Shown: positions 1 through 4,690 of the stretch, in pieces
How the letters are laid out: each line of letters starts with the position of its first letter
Numbering within the stretch: the stretch's first letter is position 1
From: Treponema sp.
Lineage (GTDB): Bacteria; Spirochaetota; Spirochaetia; Treponematales; Treponemataceae
Direction of reading: 5' to 3'
Length of the DNA stretch: 16,403 bases
Assembly (NCBI GenBank): GCA_017622055.1
Contig: JAGARY010000443.1
Span: forward strand, 1 to 16,403
Position numbers and translations under genes: made by a program
The notes under the pieces: model-generated
What the model saw: the letters and a program-made list of their open reading frames with translations, nothing else
Databases searched by the model: none
Told to the model about the DNA's origin: nothing

Positions 1-25
1 CGTCTGCTTTTTCTTGTGTATTCAT
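1..25 (-). CDS. start of a divergent gene, cut off by the left edge
   Basis: Only the first eight codons are visible (M-N-T-Q-E-K-A-D), running off the window edge, so no product can be named. The case for a real gene is its upstream sequence. On the minus strand a perfect TATAAT lies exactly six bases before this ATG, the same arrangement seen in front of three other genes in the window, and no Shine-Dalgarno is present. This predicts a leaderless mRNA. A chance ATG cannot be excluded with so few codons. Confidence 0.45.
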
Positions 26-31
26 ATTTTT

Positions 32-61
32 ATTATATCACAGAATGTTCTATTCTAACAA
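32..61 (-). promoter_or_regulatory. promoter of the left-edge gene (leaderless type)
   Basis: Minus strand: TATAAT at 37..32, six bases, then ATG at 25. A -35 candidate TTGTTA lies at 61..56 with an 18-base spacer. Transcription would be expected to start at or within a base or two of the ATG. Confidence 0.5.
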
Positions 62-65
62 GTTT

Positions 66-140
66 GATTTAGGGTTTAATACAAACCCTAAAAACGGCTG
101 AGTCAAGGCCTTGAACGAAGTGTCCCTTGACCGGACGTAT
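66..140. repeat. 75-bp double-hairpin dispersed repeat, copy 1
   Basis: This sequence recurs at 13030..13104 in the same orientation with 70 of 75 positions identical by hand alignment. It holds a perfect 10-bp hairpin (TTTAGGGTTT at 68..77 pairing with AAACCCTAAA at 83..92, loop AATAC) and a second stem, GTCAAGG at 102..108 pairing with CCTTGAC at 125..131. The second stem extends past one bulged A through CTG/CGG, with a U-G wobble that becomes a C-G pair in the other copy. Four of the five differences between copies fall in the loop of the second hairpin. This pattern fits an intergenic palindromic element selected for structure. Confidence 0.75.
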
Positions 141-151
141 TTTTTTATTTG

Positions 152-180
152 TAGATTAATGAGATTTTTTTTTATATAAT
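152..180 (+). promoter_or_regulatory. promoter of the FMN-binding-like gene (leaderless type)
   Basis: TATAAT at 175..180, then six bases, then the ATG at 187. The -35 is weak (TAGATT at 152..157, 17-base spacer). No Shine-Dalgarno lies upstream of the ATG. Confidence 0.5.
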
Positions 181-186
181 TTAATT

Positions 187-615
187 ATGGCTGAAAAAAA
201 GAATAGAGTTTCGTTTTTTGATTTTTTGAATAATCATGAATCTTATATTAAGTGGATTGGGATTTTTGTTTGTATTTTATTGATGATTGCTTTTTATTTT
301 ATTAGTTTGAAGCGTCAGAGAATTAATGAACTTTCTAAATTAACTTTTAAAAATACTCAGATTGAATCGGTGGCTGATGGTTCCTATATTGGAAAGTGTA
401 CAACTAGTTTTATGCAGGTTGAAGTTGAGGTTTTTGTAAAAGATGGAAAATTGCAAAAAATTGTTTTGCTTGATTCAAAGGGATTTAAAGGAAAAGATGC
501 AGAATCGATTTTGGATCGTATGGTGGCGGAAAATAAAATTCTTGTGGAACCAATAAAACACGAAGAATTGTATTGTATTGTGTTTTATGTTGCTGTGGAT
601 GATGCTTTGCGTTAG
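187..615 (+). CDS. membrane-anchored FMN-binding-domain-like protein
   Basis: A 142-residue protein. A short charged N-terminus is followed by one membrane helix at about residues 22-43 (WIGIFVCILLMIAF...), so the rest is probably outside the cytoplasm. Residues about 62-141 resemble the FMN_bind fold found in RnfG/NqrC-type and small spirochaete proteins: a DGSYIG start, a strand with VEVEVFVKDGKL, and a C-terminal VAVDDAL helix. The usual S-G-A-T/S-x-T motif that carries covalently linked FMN is absent; the matching stretch reads HEELYCIVFY. The other two frames do not restore it. It may therefore not be flavinylated. The start is supported by a -10 box six bases upstream. It is followed by a hairpin terminator, so it is probably transcribed alone. 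The family call is by pattern only. Confidence 0.55.
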   Translation: MAEKKNRVSFFDFLNNHESYIKWIGIFVCILLMIAFYFISLKRQRINELSKLTFKNTQIESVADGSYIGKCTTSFMQVEVEVFVKDGKLQKIVLLDSKGFKGKDAESILDRMVAENKILVEPIKHEELYCIVFYVAVDDALR

Positions 616-824
616 GGATTGTAGGTGCAGCGAGCTTGCGAGCTGTTCCGAAGGAATGGAGCCGCGGTAGACGGCGGAACATAGGGAACGGCCCTGCAAA
701 GCAGGGTAAAAACAGTCTAGCAGACTGTTTTTAGTGAGTCTCGAAGCAGCTGTGCTGCGCACGCGCAAAGCCCGACCCGCAGGAACGAAGTGGAAGCGGG
801 GAACGCCCAGAAAAATAAAAAAAT
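616..824. other. G+C-rich intergenic region made of successive hairpins
   Basis: These 209 bases are visibly richer in G+C than the flanking genes and carry several stem-loops in a row: AGCT-TGCG-AGCT (633..644); GTTCCG (645..650) with CGGAAC (675..680); CCCTGC-AAA-GCAGGG (692..706); the terminator palindrome (708..732); GCAGC-TGT-GCTGC (746..758); and CCCGC (776..780) with GCGGG (796..800). The loop of the last contains GAACGAAGTG, identical to a 10-mer in the hairpin loop of the 75-bp repeat at 113..122. No convincing gene lies on either strand. It is best read as clustered dispersed palindromic elements. Confidence 0.6.
708..732. terminator. bidirectional intrinsic terminator
   Basis: AAAAACAGTCT (708..718) pairs perfectly with AGACTGTTTTT (722..732) around a three-base loop. 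The T run follows the stem on both strands, so it can work in either direction. It would end the FMN-binding-like transcript and separate it from queH. Confidence 0.65.
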
Positions 825-1502
825 ATGAAAAAAAAACGTAATTTTCAGAAAGAATTGGATTCTCTTTTGGCTCAGCTTGATGGACGGCCAAAACTTTTGC
901 TTCATGCTTGTTGTGGTCCTTGTTCCTCTTATGTGATTGAGTTTTTGGCAGAATTTTTTGAAATTACAATTTTGTATTATAATCCAAATATTTATCCACA
1001 AGCGGAGTATGAGCGGCGACTTAATGAAATTATTGATTTTTTGCCAAAGTTTGAACCAGCTGTAAAGAATAAAGTTTGTTTTGTGGAAGATGTTTATAAT
1101 CCTCAGGAATTTTATGATGCGGTGAATACAAAAAATGAACCGGATTTGGCTAGGGAAGGAGAAAAAGGGGAACGTTGTCGCCGTTGTTATGAGTTTAGAT
1201 TGCGTCGTGGGTTTGATTACGCTTTAAAAAATGATTTTGATTATTTTTGCACAACTTTGAGTATTAGTCCTTTTAAGGATGCGGAAAAAATCAATTTGCT
1301 TGGAACAGAAATTGTTGAAAATTATATGAAAAATCAGTCTGTAAATGAAGAAAAAAAAGTTCCTAAGTGGCTTGTTTCTGATTTTAAAAAAAAGGGTGGA
1401 TTCAAGCGGAGTTTGGAAATTAGTGGGGAGTTTAATCTTTACAGGCAGCAGTATTGTGGTTGTGTTTATTCAAAAGTGAACAAGGAAAATTATGAAAAAT
1501 AG
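825..1502 (+). CDS. queH: epoxyqueuosine reductase QueH
   Basis: A 225-residue protein of the QueH (formerly DUF208) family, which reduces epoxyqueuosine to queuosine in the tRNA wobble position and replaces the unrelated QueG. The family cysteine pattern is complete: HACCGPCSS near the N-terminus (C29, C30, C33), ERCRRC at C118/C121 and the late QYCGC pair C211/C213. These hold the iron-sulfur and metal centre. NPNIYPQAEYERR and SISPFKD are also typical. Length is normal, with a slightly extended basic tail. No Shine-Dalgarno is seen before the ATG, which sits in an A-rich stretch; the N-terminal distance to the CC motif supports this start. Its last 11 bases overlap the ABC ATPase start, so the two are probably co-transcribed and translationally coupled. 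Confidence 0.9.
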   Translation: MKKKRNFQKELDSLLAQLDGRPKLLLHACCGPCSSYVIEFLAEFFEITILYYNPNIYPQAEYERRLNEIIDFLPKFEPAVKNKVCFVEDVYNPQEFYDAVNTKNEPDLAREGEKGERCRRCYEFRLRRGFDYALKNDFDYFCTTLSISPFKDAEKINLLGTEIVENYMKNQSVNEEKKVPKWLVSDFKKKGGFKRSLEISGEFNLYRQQYCGCVYSKVNKENYEK

Positions 1503-2958
1503 TTTGATTTCTATAAAAAATTGTGCTGTTTCTGATTCAAAAAAAACTTTTATTAAAAATGTGAATTGGGAACTTAAAAATGGTGAATTTTGGCTTGTTT
1601 TTGGTGAAAATGGCGGTGGAAAAGCGGAATTTTTGCGGGCTTTGTGTGGAATTGGACCAGAAAAGTTTGTTTTGAATTGTGAAGATAATTCTGAATATTT
1701 TAATGATTTTTTGGATTCTTGTGATTGCGAAATTGTTTCTTTGGAGCAGGCTGCAAAACTTATTGAAGAAGAAAGGTTAAACGACGAAAGCGAATTTGTG
1801 GACGGTGGTGTTGATATTGGTCGTACTGGGCGTTTTTATATTGCTCAAAAAGTTTATGAAACAGAAAATAAAAAATTGTTAAAAAATGAGCCTCTTCCTG
1901 CAAAAATGCAAAATCTTGAAAATGATGAGGTTGTAAAGCTTTGTGGCATTTCTAAGATTTTGGACAGGGGCTTAAAATATATGTCTACTGGGGAAATTCG
2001 GCGAACTATGCTTGCGGCGGCGTTACTTAGTAAAAAAAAGTTTCTGGTTTTGAGTAATCCTTTTGCTGGGCTTGATGTGGAAAGCCGAAAGATTTTGTTT
2101 GATTTTGTTTGTGGAATTGGTTCTGCTGGGGAACTTGGTTCACCGAATTGCGGGCTTGGTTCTGCAGGTGGCGAGCTAGATTCTGGAAAGTGTACGCTTG
2201 GTTCTGAGGGGTGTTTCTGTGGTTCTACAGACACTGGAAATTGTCGATTCCCAATTGTAGTTTTGTGCATGGACAGATGGCACGAAATTCCTGAGTCTAT
2301 AACACATGTAATTGAATTTTCAAATAAAGAAGTTTCGTTTTGTGGTACAAAACAAGATTTTTTATTATTCAAGAATTTTGAAAAAGCAGATGACACTGAT
2401 AATTTGGTTGATTTTTCTAAGCAATTTGCAGAAACTTTGGAAGATTCTTCTGTTTGCGTAAAAGATGATGATTTAGATTCTGGCAACTTGAAAAATCAGA
2501 GTGATTCTAAGGAAAGTGAAGAAATCCTTTTTGAATTAAAAAACGTAAATGTGGGATGGGACGGAAAACTTGTTTTAAAAAATCTTTCTTGGAAATTAAA
2601 AAAAGGAGAACATTGGTTGATTCAAGGGCCAAACGGTTGCGGAAAAACAACTTTGTTGGAATTGATTACAGGAGATAACAAACAAGTTTATTGTAATGAT
2701 GTTACGATTTTTGGAATTAAGCGAGGCTCAGGGGAATCTATTTGGGACATAAAAAAACATTTAGGAATTGTTTCTTACAGACTTCATGTGGAATACAGAA
2801 TGGTTGGAAACACTTCTATTCAAAATGTAATAATTTCGGGATTCAAGGATTCAATTGGGTTGTACGAAACTCCAACAGATGTGGAAATTCAAATTGCAAA
2901 AAAATGGCTTTCTTTGGCAGGTTTTGAAGGTCGCGAATTGGAAAGTTTGGTTCGTTGA
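1492..2958 (+). CDS. modF: ModF-like twin ABC ATPase, main part (cut short by a frameshift)
   Basis: The 488 residues match the layout of E. coli ModF, a soluble twin-ATPase protein of the ABC superfamily tied to molybdate transport. Domain 1 is degenerate: its Walker A reads GENGGGKA (residues 38-45, Ala where Ser/Thr binds Mg), the signature is MSTGE (164-168), and the Walker B reads FLVLSNP (184-190) where D-E is expected. Residues 210-250 are a seven-residue tandem repeat rich in Gly, Ser and Cys. Domain 2 has an intact Walker A, GPNGCGKTT (379-387), followed by the ModF hallmarks VTIFGIKRGSGESIWDIKKH and SGFKDSIG. The frame stops at TGA 2956 just before the second signature motif, which continues one frame back in the next entry. 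The ATG overlaps the end of queH and has AAGGA upstream. No molybdate transporter genes are nearby. Confidence 0.8.
   Translation: MKNSLISIKNCAVSDSKKTFIKNVNWELKNGEFWLVFGENGGGKAEFLRALCGIGPEKFVLNCEDNSEYFNDFLDSCDCEIVSLEQAAKLIEEERLNDESEFVDGGVDIGRTGRFYIAQKVYETENKKLLKNEPLPAKMQNLENDEVVKLCGISKILDRGLKYMSTGEIRRTMLAAALLSKKKFLVLSNPFAGLDVESRKILFDFVCGIGSAGELGSPNCGLGSAGGELDSGKCTLGSEGCFCGSTDTGNCRFPIVVLCMDRWHEIPESITHVIEFSNKEVSFCGTKQDFLLFKNFEKADDTDNLVDFSKQFAETLEDSSVCVKDDDLDSGNLKNQSDSKESEEILFELKNVNVGWDGKLVLKNLSWKLKKGEHWLIQGPNGCGKTTLLELITGDNKQVYCNDVTIFGIKRGSGESIWDIKKHLGIVSYRLHVEYRMVGNTSIQNVIISGFKDSIGLYETPTDVEIQIAKKWLSLAGFEGRELESLVR
2119..2241 (+). repeat. 21-bp coding minisatellite inside the ModF-like gene
   Basis: GGTTCT or a close variant recurs at 2119, 2137, 2158, 2179, 2200 and 2221: one 18-base step, then four steps of exactly 21 bases. 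The encoded units are GSAGEL, GSPNCGL, GSAGGEL, DSGKCTL, GSEGCFC and GSTDTGN. Unit length is a multiple of three, so gain or loss of copies keeps the frame. The array lies between the Walker B/D-loop and the His-loop of the degenerate first ATPase domain. Confidence 0.8.
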
Positions 2959-3218
2959 GTTATGGTGAACAGCGAGCTATTTTGATTTTGCGTTCTGTTG
3001 TAAAATCTCCAAAAATTTTGATTTTAGATGAGCCTTGCCACGGACTTGATGAAAATTATAGAAAAAAAATATTAAATCTTATGGAATTAATTGCAGAAAA
3101 AGGAAAAACAACAATGCTTCACGTTACTCATGATATTACAGAAATCCTTTCTTGTGAAAAACATACATTGCAATTTGTGCCAGAAGAAAATCCAATGTAT
3201 AAGATTGAAAGAAGATAA
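2955..3218 (+). pseudogene. modF: ModF-like ATPase, C-terminal part after the frameshift
   Basis: This 87-residue frame begins at TTG 2955, overlapping the stop of the preceding frame by two bases, and supplies exactly what that frame lacks: signature LSYGEQR, Walker B KILILDEP with D-loop HGLDE, and the His-loop LHVTHD. The join ELESL-VR/LSYGEQR sits where ModF proteins have their second signature. One missing base (or two extra) therefore explains the break. It has no Shine-Dalgarno of its own, and a piece starting at an ABC signature could not fold as an ATPase. Alternatives are a sequencing error or coupled re-initiation at the overlapping TTG. No slippery heptamer is visible at the join. 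Confidence 0.75.
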
Positions 3219-3224
3219 ACCTAC

Positions 3225-3253
3225 TTTATTTTTCTTGCGAATACTATTATAGT
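3225..3253 (+). promoter_or_regulatory. promoter of the MATE gene (leaderless type)
   Basis: TATAGT at 3248..3253, six bases, then ATG at 3260. The -35 is poor (TTTATT at 3225..3230, 17-base spacer). There is no Shine-Dalgarno. The call leans on the same spacing in front of three other genes here. Confidence 0.4.
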
Positions 3254-3259
3254 TTTGTT

Positions 3260-4627
3260 ATGAATTTTTCAAAAACTTCGAATAATGACAACTTTGCAGA
3301 AAATCAATACAACAAAATGGTAGATACGCCAGTTTCTAAATTAATCACAAGTCTTGCAATTCCAACTGTAATTTCAATGCTTGTAACTTCAATTTACAAT
3401 ATGGCAGACACTTTTTTTGTTTCGCAAATTAGTACACAAGCAAGTGCGGCCGTTGGTGTTGTTTTTCCAATTATGTCTATTATTCAAGCTTTTGGATTTA
3501 CTTTGGGAATGGGCTCTGGAAGTTTAATTTCTATTAGATTGGGGCAAAAACAAAACGAAGAAGCAAATGTAATTGTTTCTACAGCTTTTTTTACGGCTAT
3601 ATGTCTTGGTTGTATAATTACAATTTTGGGAACATTATTTTCGGCACAATTATTAAGTTTAGTTGGGGCTTCCGATTCCGTTTTACCTTATGCAAAAGCT
3701 TACGCAAAATATATTTTCTTTGGTGCTCCAATTATGACAGCATCTTTTGTTTTGAACAATGTTTTGCGTTCAGAAGGAAAAGCTTTTTTTTCAATGATTG
3801 GACTAACAACTGGGGGAATTTTAAACATCATTTTAGATCCAATATTTATTTACGCTTTAGATTTAGGAATTTCTGGTGCTGCAATTGCAACGTTATGTAG
3901 TCAATCAATTAGTTTTTTGATTTTGCTAACTTGCTTTTTAAAACACAAAACAGTTTGTCGCATAAGCATCAAACTTTATTCACTTAAAAAAGAAGTTCTT
4001 CCAAAAATTGTTACAACAGGATTTCCTTCACTTTCAAGACAAGGTTTGGCAAGTATTTCTTCTATCTTATTAAACACAGCTGCTGGTTCTTATGGTGATG
4101 CTGCAATTGCAGGAATGTCAATCACTACAAAAATTATTATGTTTGTGGCAAGTGTTATGATTGGAATTGGGCAAGGATTTTCACCTGTTAGCGGGTATAA
4201 TTATGGTGCAAAACGTTATGATCGTGTAAAGCAAGCGTATAAATTCACTCTTTGTGCTGGTTCAATTTTGATGGGCTCTGTGGCAATTGTGATTTTTATT
4301 TTTGCAAGACAAATTATGAATGGATTTATAAACGATTCACAAGCAGTGGAAATTGGTGTTGCTGCTTTAAGATGGCAGGTTGCTTTTATTCCTTTTCATC
4401 CGTTGATTATTGGCACAAATATGCTTATGCAATCAACTCGCCACATAAAATCCGCAACTTATCTTTCTATGAACAGAAACGGAATCTATTTTATTCCTGC
4501 AATTTTAATTTTGCCAAGAATAATAGGTTTGCAAGGTGTAGAAATGGCTCAATTTGTTGCAGATGTTTTAAGTGCCATAACAGCTGTTCCTTTTGCAATT
4601 TATTTTTTCAAAAAAATGTCAAAATAA
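3260..4627 (+). CDS. MATE family multidrug/Na+ efflux transporter
   Basis: The 455 residues form a polytopic inner-membrane protein of the MATE family, which exports cationic drugs and metabolites using a Na+ or H+ gradient. About twelve hydrophobic segments are visible. The start of helix 1 carries the family pattern PVSKLITSLAIPTVISMLVTSIYNMADTFFV, shown here in outline, with the GMGSGSLISIRLGQ loop after it and the pseudo-repeated second half opening with IVTTGFPSLSRQGLASISSILLN. GIGQGFSPVSGYNYGAKRYDRV matches the conserved loop of the second half. Length is typical. A later in-frame ATG (residue 20) exists, but the -10 box six bases before 3260 favours the upstream start. Substrate cannot be predicted. 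It starts 41 bases after the ModF-like gene but appears to have its own promoter. Confidence 0.9.
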   Translation: MNFSKTSNNDNFAENQYNKMVDTPVSKLITSLAIPTVISMLVTSIYNMADTFFVSQISTQASAAVGVVFPIMSIIQAFGFTLGMGSGSLISIRLGQKQNEEANVIVSTAFFTAICLGCIITILGTLFSAQLLSLVGASDSVLPYAKAYAKYIFFGAPIMTASFVLNNVLRSEGKAFFSMIGLTTGGILNIILDPIFIYALDLGISGAAIATLCSQSISFLILLTCFLKHKTVCRISIKLYSLKKEVLPKIVTTGFPSLSRQGLASISSILLNTAAGSYGDAAIAGMSITTKIIMFVASVMIGIGQGFSPVSGYNYGAKRYDRVKQAYKFTLCAGSILMGSVAIVIFIFARQIMNGFINDSQAVEIGVAALRWQVAFIPFHPLIIGTNMLMQSTRHIKSATYLSMNRNGIYFIPAILILPRIIGLQGVEMAQFVADVLSAITAVPFAIYFFKKMSK

Positions 4628-4655
4628 CCCTTCAATAAAATCAAAAAACTGATAT

Positions 4656-4684
4656 TTGCAAAATGATTAAATCAATAATATAAT
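4656..4684 (+). promoter_or_regulatory. promoter of the HD-GYP gene (leaderless type)
   Basis: TTGCAA at 4656..4661, a 17-base spacer, TATAAT at 4679..4684, then exactly six bases to the ATG at 4691. This is the best-formed example of the leaderless layout in the window. No Shine-Dalgarno is present. Confidence 0.65.
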
Positions 4685-4690
4685 TTTATT

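Noticed and set aside
475..1001. Overlapping minus-strand frames across the hairpin region and into queH
   Set aside because: They are shadows of the plus-strand genes and of the structured spacer, with no ribosome site or recognisable domain.
2941..2960. Programmed -1 ribosomal frameshifting in the ModF-like gene
   Set aside because: No X-XXY-YYZ slippery heptamer precedes the stop and no clear downstream pseudoknot is visible; a simple indel fits better.
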